Below are positions 1 to 9,431 of a DNA stretch of 64,000 nucleotides, in pieces; the stretch's first letter is position 1, and each line of letters begins with the position of its first letter. This DNA is from Chloroflexota bacterium (GTDB taxonomy: Bacteria; Chloroflexota; Limnocylindria; P2-11E). Below the pieces are notes generated by a model, which was not told where the DNA came from, searched no databases, and saw only the letters and a program-made list of their open reading frames with translations. The DNA lies in NCBI GenBank assembly GCA_021787445.1, contig JAJYLV010000002.1, positions 1-64,000 on the forward strand. Reading direction: 5' to 3'. The position numbers and the translations under genes are program-made.

Positions 1-1010
1 TCTACTTCCTCCAGGGCTACGTCACCGCGCAGGACCGCCTCGCGGAGATGGACGCGCTCCGCGCCGACGCCCGCGCGCACCTCGGCGCCGCCGCGCGGCA
101 GCAGCTCGCGCGCGCGCCGGCGCCGCTGCGCGCGGCGCTCGACGCGTACGCGGCCGGCGTGAGCAAGCTCATCGCGCAGTACCGGGACGCGCGCGCCCTC
201 CCGGGCGAGCTCGTCCTGGCCGGGCGCGACGTGCCCCCGTGGGAGCCCGCGGACCCGCTCGCCATAGCGAGCTGGTACCTCGAGAAGATGCTGCCGTCCT
301 CGGTGTGCGCGGCCGCGCCGGCGGCGGACACCTTCAAGGGCCTGCCCATCCTCGCCGCCGACCTCTACGCCCGGGTCCCGGCGCCCGGCTGGTACGAGAT
401 CGGGATCGACGGCGGCGACGTCCACGCCGTCGGTGTCTCCCTTCCCGGCGTGCCGGGGATCGTCGCCGGCCACAACGGCTGGGTCGCGTGGGCGCTCGTC
501 GCGTCGGCCCAACCCGCTCCGGATCCGGTCGCGACGGTCGAAGGGATCGTCCAAGGGTCGACGGCGCTGAGCGCGAGCAGCTTCGAGGCCGCGATACGGC
601 GCTCCGCCGCTACCGCGTGCGTCGCCGACCTCCAGGGGCACGAGGGAACGACCGTACCGCCCACGACCGCGCTCGTTCGTCCGGGGCGGCCGACGGTCGC
701 CGGCGCTCCGGTGCGCGCGGCCGCGCTCGCGCGGTCCCTCGAGGCGGCGCGCGGCGTCGATACCGAGGCGATGCGCCGCCTGCTCGGCGTCCCGCGGCCG
801 GGGGCGGGCGCCGGCGCCCGCCTCATCGTCGACCTCGCGGACCTCGATACCTCGAAGCTCGTCCTGTCGGACGGGCTCTCGGGACAGCGCGCGTCCCCCC
901 ACTTCGAGGATCAGGCGCCCCTGTGGGAGATCGGACAGGTGCGCGCGCTGCCGTTCTCGCGGCCCGCGTTGACCGATCCCGAGGGCGACCTCGTTCTCCG
1001 GCCCGACTGA
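1..1010 (+). CDS. Penicillin acylase family protein, 3' part only; shortened, nucleophile motif not seen
   Basis: The gene runs in from the left edge; 335 residues are visible in the frame starting at base 3. GYVTAQDR at the start of the visible part matches the alpha-chain signature of penicillin/cephalosporin acylases (Ntn hydrolases). WYEIG, GVPGIVAGHN and the C-terminal SPHFEDQAPLW match the beta chain. Family members usually have 750-850 residues. Here only about 335 separate the early signature from the C-terminus, so some hundreds of mid-protein residues are missing. The self-processing S-N-N-W motif is absent; the equivalent place (about bases 297-320) reads SSVCAAA. I infer an inactive or altered homologue. 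Cys there could conceivably replace the Ser nucleophile. The product should be exported, but the N-terminus is outside the window. Confidence 0.75.
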   Translation, partial: YFLQGYVTAQDRLAEMDALRADARAHLGAAARQQLARAPAPLRAALDAYAAGVSKLIAQYRDARALPGELVLAGRDVPPWEPADPLAIASWYLEKMLPSSVCAAAPAADTFKGLPILAADLYARVPAPGWYEIGIDGGDVHAVGVSLPGVPGIVAGHNGWVAWALVASAQPAPDPVATVEGIVQGSTALSASSFEAAIRRSAATACVADLQGHEGTTVPPTTALVRPGRPTVAGAPVRAAALARSLEAARGVDTEAMRRLLGVPRPGAGAGARLIVDLADLDTSKLVLSDGLSGQRASPHFEDQAPLWEIGQVRALPFSRPALTDPEGDLVLRPD

Positions 1011-1019
1011 ACGCGCACG

Positions 1020-1031
1020 TACCATCGCCGG
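1020..1031 (+). promoter_or_regulatory. -10 box of a leaderless promoter for the mutase gene
   Basis: TACCAT (1020-1025) lies exactly 6 nt before the GTG start at 1032, and no Shine-Dalgarno sequence precedes the start. This places transcription initiation at the start codon. No clear -35 box is visible. Confidence 0.5.
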
Positions 1032-2671
<1,640 letters not shown>

Positions 2672-2675
<4 letters not shown>

Positions 2676-3130
2676 GCCCGCTCGTCGCCGGCTCGGAGCT
2701 GCACCACGTCGGGATCGCGGTGCCCTCGATCGAGGCGGCGCTTCCGCTGTACGCGGACGTGCTCGGCCTGCGCGCGGGCGCCGTGCGCGAGCTTCCCGAC
2801 CAGGCGGTGCGCGCGGTCGTCCTCGCCGGCGGCGCGGCGCGCGTCGAGCTCATCGAGCCGCTCGATGCGTCGAGCGGGGTCGCGCGCTTCCTCACGGAGC
2901 GCGGGCGGCCGACGCTGCACCACGTGTGCTTCGCCGTGGACGACCTCGCGCGTGTGCTCGCCGAGCTCGCGGCCGCGGGGACGGAGCTCATCGACCGCGA
3001 GCCGCGGCGGGGGATCGAGGGGATGGTCGCGTTCCTTCATCCGCGAGCCGGCGACGGCGTGCTCATCGAGCTGATCGACCGCGCGTCGTTAGAAGCAGGT
3101 CGGGAACGTGCTCAGCGCTCGGCGGGGTGA
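2672..3130 (+). CDS. mce: Methylmalonyl-CoA epimerase (VOC family)
   Basis: Interconverts (R)- and (S)-methylmalonyl-CoA, supplying the mutase encoded just upstream; GTG start inside the mutase stop (GTGA). The 152 residues hold two beta-alpha-beta-beta-beta units. Metal ligands H12 (HHVGIA), H84 (LHHVCF) and E133 (GVLIEL) are visible. Family proteins normally end shortly after the VLIEL strand. Here about 16 further residues follow, and the last six codons and the stop (from 3111) lie inside repeat element copy 1. The original 3' end was therefore probably replaced when that element arrived. Confidence 0.9.
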
Positions 3131-3282
3131 CGCACCCGCTGGCGGTCCCGGCGTCTCGCTCCGGGCCTGCTCCCCCCGGCCCGCTCTTTGTCCCGGACGT
3201 GACTTGTGCTGGCCGGGGCCCGGTCGCAGGCCCTCGCGAGATCGCATTCGGCCGCCGCGACATCACCCCGTCTCGCGCTGAT
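3111..3282 (-). repeat. 172-nt structured repeat element, copy 1
   Basis: Read on the minus strand, this matches 10767-10938 (plus) with 21 mismatches and no gaps in my hand alignment, about 88%. The ends pair: minus-strand TCAGCGC (plus 3275-3281) with GCGCTGA (plus 3112-3118), then facing GA dinucleotides, then a second helix (plus 3263-3272 with 3121-3130). The A-U pair here at the fourth position of the outer stem is G-C in copy 2, a compensatory change. Inner helices GTCGCGG/CTGCGAC and GGGCC/GGCCC are also kept. It overlaps the 3' end of the epimerase gene antisense and fills most of the gap to the next gene. It could be a non-coding RNA, a MITE-like element or both; I recognise no family. 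Confidence 0.7.
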
Positions 3283-3364
3283 CGGCTGACGCCACAGCAG
3301 TGGAGAGACGCCGGGAGCCGGCCGCTGCGAGGGACAACGCGTCACCCGGTCGCCGCGGATCGGC

Positions 3365-3376
3365 GATACTGCGGAT
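3365..3376 (+). promoter_or_regulatory. -10 box of a leaderless promoter for the amidotransferase gene
   Basis: GATACT (3365-3370) followed by exactly 6 nt and the GTG start at 3377; no Shine-Dalgarno sequence. Same layout as the mutase promoter. Confidence 0.4.
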
Positions 3377-4078
3377 GTGAGCCGCGTCGCTGTCGTCGTC
3401 TGCTCGCACGACAAGGAGCGATGCGCCGTGACGCGGCGCCAATACCTCGACGCGATACGCAGGGCGGGCGGGGACCCGATCGAAGTGCGCCCCGGGGCGC
3501 CCGCGCCCACCGACTTCGACGCTCTCTTCCTCACCGGCGGCGAGGACATCGATCCGAGCCGCTACGGCGAGCCCAACATGGGCTCGGAAGCCGTCGACCG
3601 CGAGCGCGACGAGCTCGAGCTCGAGCTGCTCGCGCGAGCGCTCGAGCGCGACGTCCCCGTTCTCGGCGTCTGCCGCGGCTTCCAGGTCCTCAACGTCCAC
3701 TTCGGCGGAAGCCTCGAGCAGCACGTCGTCGGACACCGCCCGAAGGAGATGGGCATACCCGATGACCCCGAAGGGCGCGATGCGGTCCGTCACGAGGTCG
3801 GCGTCGCGCCGGGATCGCTCCTCGCGCGCGCGACGGGTGCGCGGCGCCTCGCGGTCAACTCGAGCCACCATCAGGTGGTGACGCCGGAGCGTTTGGCGGC
3901 GAACGGGCTGAACGCGACGGTGCTGTACGACGGGATCGTCGAGGCGCTGGAGTCCCCGGCACATCGCTGGGTCGTGGGGGTCCAATGGCACCCGGAGCGG
4001 CCGCTCCAGGTCGACGCCGCGGCGCAGCGGATCTTCCGCGCGTTCGTCGAAGCGGCGGAGGTCGTACCGGCGCGGTGA
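3377..4078 (+). CDS. Class I glutamine amidotransferase-like, gamma-glutamyl-GABA hydrolase family (peptidase C26)
   Basis: The 233 residues form one amidotransferase domain. TGGEDIDPSRYG near 53-64 is the PuuD/C26 signature. The nucleophile is C99 in GVCRGFQ, and the triad is completed by H205 and E207 in VQWHPE. PuuD-type enzymes hydrolyse gamma-glutamyl-GABA or related gamma-glutamyl amides in the cytoplasm. No polyamine-catabolism genes lie nearby, so the substrate is open. The next gene begins inside the stop codon (GTGA), so the two are probably co-transcribed. Confidence 0.82.
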   Translation: MSRVAVVVCSHDKERCAVTRRQYLDAIRRAGGDPIEVRPGAPAPTDFDALFLTGGEDIDPSRYGEPNMGSEAVDRERDELELELLARALERDVPVLGVCRGFQVLNVHFGGSLEQHVVGHRPKEMGIPDDPEGRDAVRHEVGVAPGSLLARATGARRLAVNSSHHQVVTPERLAANGLNATVLYDGIVEALESPAHRWVVGVQWHPERPLQVDAAAQRIFRAFVEAAEVVPAR

Positions 4079-5376
4079 GGGAGGGCGACGGGGGAGCGGC
4101 CGGGCGTCCAGTGCGCGTCGTGATCCTCGCCGCGCAGTCCGGGCCGTTGGAGCAGGCCGCGCGCCGCGTCGTCCTCAAGGCGGGCGTCGAGCTCGTCCTC
4201 GTCCTGCGAGCGGGCGACCCGCGCCACTTCGGCGAGCGCGCCCAAGCGCTGCGCGATGCGCGGCCCGACGTCGTCGTCGTTCCCCTCGCCGACAAGGGAG
4301 GTGCCGAGGAGCTCGTCCTCCTCGCGGAGCCGCTGCGGTTCGGGTGCGCCGCACAGAGTCCGGCGCCGCACGTACTGCTGGCGACCGGCGACGACGGCGC
4401 GATCGCGCGCGCGACGCCGCTCCTCGCCCCCTTCGACGTCGAGCTCGTACCCGACGTCCGCGGCGACAGCGGGCGGATCCGCGCGGTGACGCGTCTGCGC
4501 GAGATGCGCGCGGACGAGGGCGGCCGCCTGCGCGACGAAGTGCTCGAGGAGCTCGCGGCGCGCCTCGCCGCGGAGCGATCGACGGCCATCCTCCTCGTCG
4601 ACGTCGTCGGCTCGTCGACCTCGCTCGTCCATGCCGATCCGGCGGGCGGTCTGCTCGCCGCGCACGTGCGCCCGCTCGGTACGGGTGCCGCCGCGGATCG
4701 GGTCGTGGCGCGCGCGGGGCTGGACCGTGTGCGGCGCTGGATCCCCTGGGCCGTCGATCAGCCGACGCTGCTCGAGCAGGTCTTCAACCGCGCGCGGTGG
4801 CCGGGAGCCGTGCCCACGGATAGCGGGTCGCTCGCCGTCGAGATCGCTCTCGCGCACGAGGCGATCGGACACGCCGTCTCCGACGCGCTCGCCGCGGGCA
4901 TCGGCCCGCAGCTCCGGGCGGTGCCCCTCGTCGTGCTGACGGGACGGCTCGCCGAGCTCGCACCGGCGCAGGCGAGCCTGGTCGCCGTCGACGCGCTCGA
5001 GCTCCCCGCTCCGGCCTCCATCGCGCGGGAGCAGGAGGGGAGCGTCGTCCCGCTCGCCTCGTTCGTTCCCGTCGCGCCGACCCGCCGCGGCACGGTCCGC
5101 TTCGCGTGGTCGGGCGCGCCGCGCGAGGAGCGCGTCGAGCGCGACGCGCTGTACGCGCTCCCGCTGGAGGGGGACGTCGACGTCAGCGGCGCGGGCGTGA
5201 CGGCGTCGCACCTCGTCGCCGGTCCCGTCGGCGCGATCGTCGACGGTCGCGTCCGGCCGCTCTCCCTGCCGCTGCGCGACGCCGAGCGCGTGCCGCTCGT
5301 CGCGCGCTGGTACGCCTCCCTCGACGCCGTGCCGCGCGACCCGCCTCCCGTGGCACAGGAAGCGACACCCGCATGA
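4075..5376 (+). CDS. MutL-like ASKHA-fold ATPase (glutamate mutase L family, Chloroflexota type), short
   Basis: GTG start overlapping the previous stop gives 433 residues; GTG at 4111 is an alternative. Motifs recall MutL/GlmL proteins, whose genes accompany B12-dependent glutamate mutase and are predicted ATP-driven reactivases. VRVVILAAQ and ARPDVVVVPL sit in an N-terminal alpha/beta part, LLVDVVGSSTS resembles the phosphate-1 loop of a second actin-like domain, and then comes RRWIPWAVDQPTLLEQV. A full-length MutL carries a further actin-like lobe at the N-terminus, which appears to be missing. The nearest mutase in the window is methylmalonyl-CoA mutase, about 1.4 kb upstream. A link to mutase maintenance is inference only. 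Confidence 0.6.
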   Translation: MREGDGGAAGRPVRVVILAAQSGPLEQAARRVVLKAGVELVLVLRAGDPRHFGERAQALRDARPDVVVVPLADKGGAEELVLLAEPLRFGCAAQSPAPHVLLATGDDGAIARATPLLAPFDVELVPDVRGDSGRIRAVTRLREMRADEGGRLRDEVLEELAARLAAERSTAILLVDVVGSSTSLVHADPAGGLLAAHVRPLGTGAAADRVVARAGLDRVRRWIPWAVDQPTLLEQVFNRARWPGAVPTDSGSLAVEIALAHEAIGHAVSDALAAGIGPQLRAVPLVVLTGRLAELAPAQASLVAVDALELPAPASIAREQEGSVVPLASFVPVAPTRRGTVRFAWSGAPREERVERDALYALPLEGDVDVSGAGVTASHLVAGPVGAIVDGRVRPLSLPLRDAERVPLVARWYASLDAVPRDPPPVAQEATPA

Positions 5377-6329
5377 GCTGGCGCTACGGCCGCTGGACCG
5401 TCGACCACCCGCTCCCCGTCGGCGCGGCGACGCGCGCCGCGGAGGGCGTGTCGGTCCGCGCCGGCGACGTCCTCGCGACCGGCAGCACCATCACGCTCGC
5501 GCACGTCGCCGACGGCGCGCGGCGCGTCGGGGTCGCCGCGCGCGACCTCGACCGCGTGCTCCGCGTGCGTCCGGTCGTCGAGGTGCGTAAGGGTGCCGTC
5601 CTCGCTCGCACGGGTCGCCGCTTCGCGCGCGCCGCGACGTCGCCGATCGACGGGCGGTTCGTGCACATCACGGCCGACGGTGACCTGTACATCATGCCCA
5701 TCGTCGACGAGTGGAGCGTGCGTTCGACCCTCGACGGCACCGTGGTGCGCTCCGACGACGCCGTCGTCGCGGTCGAGGGTGAGTGCTGGGCGCTCGCCGG
5801 CCTCGCGGGCTACGGCCCCGACGCGATCGGAGAGATCGCGCTCGGCGTCGACGATCCCGACGAGCCGCTCGCCCCGCCGCGCGTCGACGTGCGTCTCCGC
5901 GGGCACATCGTCGTCGGCGGGTCGCGTATCGCCGCCGAGGCGATCACGCGCGCGCACGCCTGCGGCGTGGCCGGGCTCGTCGCCGGCGCCGCGCCCGCCG
6001 GCGGTCTGCGAACGGTCTTCGGCGACGACATCGACGCCCGCGGCCGCGCGTCGTTCGACGACCGCCCGACCGTGCTCTGCCTCGTCGGCTTCGGATCGGG
6101 ACCGCTGCCGTCGGCCGTGTGGGACCCGCTCGTCGCGTTCGCCGGCCTGCGCGCGGCGATACACACAGCATCCGCTCGGCTGTTCGTCCTCGCCGGCCGC
6201 GACGAGGTCGAGGTCCCCGCCGCGGCGCCGCTCCTCGCGCTCGCCGACGATCACGGGTCGGTGCGCCCCGTGCCGCCCGACGCGCGCCCGTTCCCGGCGA
6301 ACGTCCTCCCCTTCGACGCCGAGCGCTAA
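5373..6329 (+). CDS. Conserved companion of the MutL-like protein; beta-barrel/lipoyl-like motifs, function unknown
   Basis: ATG overlaps the preceding stop (ATGA); 318 residues, no signal peptide or membrane segment. Short repeats of the type VRAGDVLA (about 26-33) and VRKGAVLA (about 72-79), plus SPIDGRFVHI, resemble the strand-turn-strand of lipoyl/HlyD or SH3-like barrels. A mixed alpha/beta C-terminal part follows. I recall such segments as the C-terminal portion of longer MutL-like proteins in Chloroflexota, so this and the upstream gene may be two halves of one ancestral protein. No catalytic motif is evident. Confidence 0.5.
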   Translation: MSWRYGRWTVDHPLPVGAATRAAEGVSVRAGDVLATGSTITLAHVADGARRVGVAARDLDRVLRVRPVVEVRKGAVLARTGRRFARAATSPIDGRFVHITADGDLYIMPIVDEWSVRSTLDGTVVRSDDAVVAVEGECWALAGLAGYGPDAIGEIALGVDDPDEPLAPPRVDVRLRGHIVVGGSRIAAEAITRAHACGVAGLVAGAAPAGGLRTVFGDDIDARGRASFDDRPTVLCLVGFGSGPLPSAVWDPLVAFAGLRAAIHTASARLFVLAGRDEVEVPAAAPLLALADDHGSVRPVPPDARPFPANVLPFDAER

Positions 6330-6348
6330 GCCCGCCCGGCCTGGCAGC

Positions 6349-6705
6349 ATGTCGTCAGTGAGCTCCCGACGACGGCGTCGTGACCGGCACGCCCGGCGCG
6401 GCGATCATCCCGAGCCGCCTGCGGCGCGCGTGCCGGTGAAGAAGGCGGAGGCGCGTCGGCGCGCCGAGTTCGAGGCGCGGATGACCCGCATGCAGCGGAT
6501 CCGGACGGTCGTCGGGCTGCTCGGCTTCGTCCCGCTCGCCGCGTCGCTCGCCTGCGGCAGCGGCCTCGACATCGTCGGCGTGTGCTCGGTCCCGCGCGAG
6601 GTCTACCTCGGGCTGTGGGCGGCGATCGTCGGCACCTTCCTCGGGCTCACCTTCCGGATGTGGCGCGACCGGCGCGCGGAGCGCCGCACGGAGACGGCGT
6701 CGTGA
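6349..6705 (+). CDS. Small membrane protein, hypothetical
   Basis: ATG 6349 gives 118 residues; GTG 6358 is equally possible and sits 7 nt after a CAGCAT -10-like box. A strongly basic, Arg-rich N-terminal third is followed by two predicted membrane helices (roughly TVVGLLGFVPLAASLACG and YLGLWAAIVGTFLGLTF) and a charged tail. It precedes tsaE with a 4-base overlap, so it probably shares the t6A transcript. I recognise no family. Confidence 0.55.
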   Translation: MSSVSSRRRRRDRHARRGDHPEPPAARVPVKKAEARRRAEFEARMTRMQRIRTVVGLLGFVPLAASLACGSGLDIVGVCSVPREVYLGLWAAIVGTFLGLTFRMWRDRRAERRTETAS

Positions 6706-7178
6706 CCCCCGCGGACTCTGCGGCCACGATCCACACCCGCGCGACGGACGAGACGGAAGCGCTCGGCGAGCGGATCGGCTGCGCCGCCGAAGCCGGCGAC
6801 GTCGTCGCGCTGTGGGGCGAGCTGGGGTCGGGCAAGACGACTCTGGTCCGCGGCATCGCGCGCGGGCTCGGCGTTCCCGAGCACGCGGTCACGAGCCCGA
6901 CGTTCGTGATCGTCCACGAGCACGACGACGGGCGGCTGCCGCTCTTCCACATCGACCTGTACCGGCTCGCACCGGGCGACACGCCGTCGACGGGCTGGGA
7001 CGAGGCGCTGTCGTCGGGAGGGGTGACCGCGATCGAATGGCCCGACCGCGTCGCGCGATGGCTCCCGCCGGACCGTCTCGACGTCCGGCTGCTCAGCCGC
7101 GGGGGGGACGAACGCGAGATCCTCCTCGAAGCGACGGGCCCGCGTTCGGCGCGGCTGCGCGAGGCGGCGCAGCCGTGA
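6702..7178 (+). CDS. tsaE: tRNA t6A biosynthesis ATPase TsaE
   Basis: P-loop ATPase that drives turnover of the TsaB-TsaD complex making N6-threonylcarbamoyladenosine at A37 of ANN-decoding tRNAs. GELGSGKTT at 39-47 is the Walker A loop, VTSPTFVIVHEH the switch region, FHIDLYRL the Walker B-like strand, and AIEWPDR is typical of the C-terminal part. 158 residues is normal. The GTG start overlaps the upstream stop and the tsaB start overlaps the tsaE stop (both GTGA), indicating translational coupling. Confidence 0.95.
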   Translation: MTPADSAATIHTRATDETEALGERIGCAAEAGDVVALWGELGSGKTTLVRGIARGLGVPEHAVTSPTFVIVHEHDDGRLPLFHIDLYRLAPGDTPSTGWDEALSSGGVTAIEWPDRVARWLPPDRLDVRLLSRGGDEREILLEATGPRSARLREAAQP

Positions 7179-7909
7179 TCCTGCTGGCCATCGACACCTC
7201 GGGCGCGTACGCCTCCGTCGCCGTGTTCGACGGCGCCGCCGTCCTCGGCGAGGTCACCTGGCACGCCCGCCGGCGGCACGACGATCACCTCTTCCCGGCG
7301 ATCGAGCGGCTCCTCGTCCTCGTCGGCGCGGAGCTCGGCGACGTGCGGCGCGTCGCGGTCGCGACGGGGCCGGGCTCCTTCACCGGGCTGCGCGTCGGGA
7401 TCGCCGCCGCGCAGGGGATCGTGCGTGCGTCGGGCGTCGCGCTGGTCGGCGTCCCCACCTGCGACGTCGTCGCGTATCCCTTCGCGTCGAGCGGCCGTCG
7501 GGTGTGCGTTCTCATCGACGCCGGCCGGGGCGAGCACTATGCGGCGATGTACCGAACGAGGCGTGGGGTCTGGGGCCGGACGAGCGACATCCGGACCGTC
7601 GCGATCGACGACCTCGTGCGCGAGGTCGTGCGGGACACGATCTTCGCGGGGGACGTGACGCCGGCGATGGCGCAGGCGCTGCGCGAGCGCCTCGGGCGGC
7701 GCGCGATCGTCCCGTCGCCGTCGGCGCTCGTCCGGCGCGCGGGCCACCTCGCCGAGGTCGGCTGGGCGCGCGCGGAAGCCGGAGAGAGCGTCGAGCCCGA
7801 CGCGCTCGAGCCCGTATACATCCGTCCCCCGACGATCCGCGGCCCGGCGGGCGAGATCGTCGCGCCCGCGGGGCCCGAGCCGGCATCCGCGGTGCGGCGG
7901 ACCTCCTGA
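7175..7909 (+). CDS. tsaB: tRNA t6A biosynthesis protein TsaB
   Basis: Inactive TsaD paralogue that forms the TsaB-TsaD heterodimer at the core of the bacterial t6A complex. The 244 residues start LLAIDTSG and carry GPGSFTGLRVG near 65-75, the typical TsaB signature. GTG start inside the tsaE stop; rimI starts 2 nt downstream. Confidence 0.93.
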   Translation: MILLAIDTSGAYASVAVFDGAAVLGEVTWHARRRHDDHLFPAIERLLVLVGAELGDVRRVAVATGPGSFTGLRVGIAAAQGIVRASGVALVGVPTCDVVAYPFASSGRRVCVLIDAGRGEHYAAMYRTRRGVWGRTSDIRTVAIDDLVREVVRDTIFAGDVTPAMAQALRERLGRRAIVPSPSALVRRAGHLAEVGWARAEAGESVEPDALEPVYIRPPTIRGPAGEIVAPAGPEPASAVRRTS

Positions 7910-7911
7910 CC

Positions 7912-8433
7912 ATGGTGTCCGTCGCTCCGGTCCTCATCGAGGACATGACGCTCGAGGACATCGACGCCGTGCAGGCGGTCGAGCGCGCCTCGTTCCCCGT
8001 CCCGTGGCCCACGAACGCGTTCCGTCACGAGCTCACGCAGAACCGGAACGCGCGCTACATCGTCGCCCGCGCCGGCGACGCCGTCGTCGGCTACGGCGGT
8101 CTGTGGCTCATGGTCGACGAGGCGCACATCACGACCTTCGCGGTGCTGCCGGAGCACCGCCGGCAGCGCATCGGCGAGCGGATGCTCCAGCGCCTGTTCG
8201 ACATCGCCCAGGAGATGGGCGCCGAGTGGCTGACGCTCGAGGTGCGCGTGTCGAACCTCCCGGCGCAGCGCCTCTACGAGAAGTACGGGTTCCGCCGGGC
8301 CGGGGTGCGGCGACGGTACTACTCGGACAACAACGAGGACGCGCTCATCATGTGGACGGACCGCATCAAGGACCACGCCGTGCGCGAGCGGCTCGCCCAG
8401 CTGAAGCGCGCTCTCGAGCAGAGCCCGACATGA
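7912..8433 (+). CDS. rimI: Ribosomal protein S18-alanine N-acetyltransferase RimI (GNAT family)
   Basis: The 173 residues form a single GNAT domain with the acetyl-CoA loop FAVLPEHRRQRIGERML and the C-terminal LYEKYGFRRAG. RimI acetylates the N-terminal Ala of S18, and its gene regularly sits between tsaB and tsaD, as here. The N-terminal MTLEDIDAVQAVE is typical. ATG start 2 nt after tsaB; its stop overlaps the tsaD start (ATGA). Confidence 0.92.
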   Translation: MVSVAPVLIEDMTLEDIDAVQAVERASFPVPWPTNAFRHELTQNRNARYIVARAGDAVVGYGGLWLMVDEAHITTFAVLPEHRRQRIGERMLQRLFDIAQEMGAEWLTLEVRVSNLPAQRLYEKYGFRRAGVRRRYYSDNNEDALIMWTDRIKDHAVRERLAQLKRALEQSPT

Positions 8434-9431
8434 GGATCCTCTCCGTCGAGACGAGCTGCGACGAGACGGGCGTCGCGATCGTCGAGGACGGGCGGCGGAT
8501 CGTCTCGAACGTCGTCGCGTCGCAGACCGCGCACGAGCGGACGGGCGGGATCGTGCCCGAGGTCGCGGCGCGCGAGCATCTGCGCCAGCTCGACCCCATC
8601 GCGAGCGAAGCGCTGCGCCGCGCGAACACGAGGCTCGACGACGTCGACGCGATCGCGGCGACGGTCGGGCCGGGTCTCATCGGAGCGCTCCTCGTCGGCG
8701 CGAACTACGCGCGCGGGCTCGCGTTCGCCGCGCGCAAGCGTTTCGTGGGCGTCAATCATCTCGAGGGCCACGTGTACGCGAACTGGCTGTACCAGGGCGC
8801 CGAGGCGCCGCCGGAGCCCGACCTGCCCGCGGTCGTCCTCGTCGTCAGCGGCGCGCACAGCGACCTCGTCCTCATGGAGGACCACCGTCGCTTCCGGCTT
8901 CTGGGGCGGACGATCGACGACGCCGCCGGCGAGGCGTATGACAAGGTCGCGCGGCTCCTCGGCCTCGGCTTTCCCGGCGGGCCGCTCATCGAGCGCGCCG
9001 CACGCGAGGGCGACCCGCGGGCGTTCACGCTCCCGAAGGCCGACCTCGCGGGGCGCTACGACGTGTCGTTCAGCGGGCTCAAGACCGCTGTCCTGCGACT
9101 CGTCCGGGACCTGGAGAAGAAGGGGGCGGTGCCCGCGCCCGACCTAGCCGCCTCGTTCCAGCGGACCATCAACGAGATGCTCGCGGAGCGGGTCGCGCGC
9201 GCTGCCGCGGAGTTCGACGTGCGCGCCGTCATGCTCGGCGGCGGCGTCGCCGCCAACCTCGCGCTGCGCGAGGAGATCACCCGGCGCGTGTCGCTGCCGC
9301 TGCGGGTGCCTCCGCCGAAGCTGTGTATCGACAACGGCGCCATGATCGGCGCCGCGGCGTTCTTCTCGCTGCGCTACCGGAGCGAGGACATACCGACGCT
9401 CGTGCGGTCGGGCCTCGCGCTCGCGCATTGA
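8430..9431 (+). CDS. tsaD: tRNA N6-adenosine threonylcarbamoyltransferase TsaD
   Basis: Catalytic subunit that transfers threonylcarbamoyl from its AMP ester to A37 of tRNA. The 333 residues open SVETSCDETG. H110 and H114 in NHLEGH are the metal ligands, GRTIDDAAGEAYDK is the nucleotide-binding segment, and a C-terminal DNGAMIG carries the third ligand region. With tsaE and tsaB this completes the local t6A set; TsaC (Sua5) is not in the window. The stop overlaps a TTG start of the next gene. Confidence 0.96.
   Translation: MRILSVETSCDETGVAIVEDGRRIVSNVVASQTAHERTGGIVPEVAAREHLRQLDPIASEALRRANTRLDDVDAIAATVGPGLIGALLVGANYARGLAFAARKRFVGVNHLEGHVYANWLYQGAEAPPEPDLPAVVLVVSGAHSDLVLMEDHRRFRLLGRTIDDAAGEAYDKVARLLGLGFPGGPLIERAAREGDPRAFTLPKADLAGRYDVSFSGLKTAVLRLVRDLEKKGAVPAPDLAASFQRTINEMLAERVARAAAEFDVRAVMLGGGVAANLALREEITRRVSLPLRVPPPKLCIDNGAMIGAAAFFSLRYRSEDIPTLVRSGLALAH

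Noticed and set aside
3111-3282. Cobalamin riboswitch next to the methylmalonyl-CoA mutase genes
   Set aside because: No B12-box on either strand, and the conserved structure lies antisense and downstream of those genes.
4758-6350. Very long minus-strand open frames opposite real genes, here and at many other places (for example 26000, 42000, 47000)
   Set aside because: Products are Arg/Asp/Glu/Val-rich with no domains and lie opposite well-identified genes; they are codon-bias shadows.
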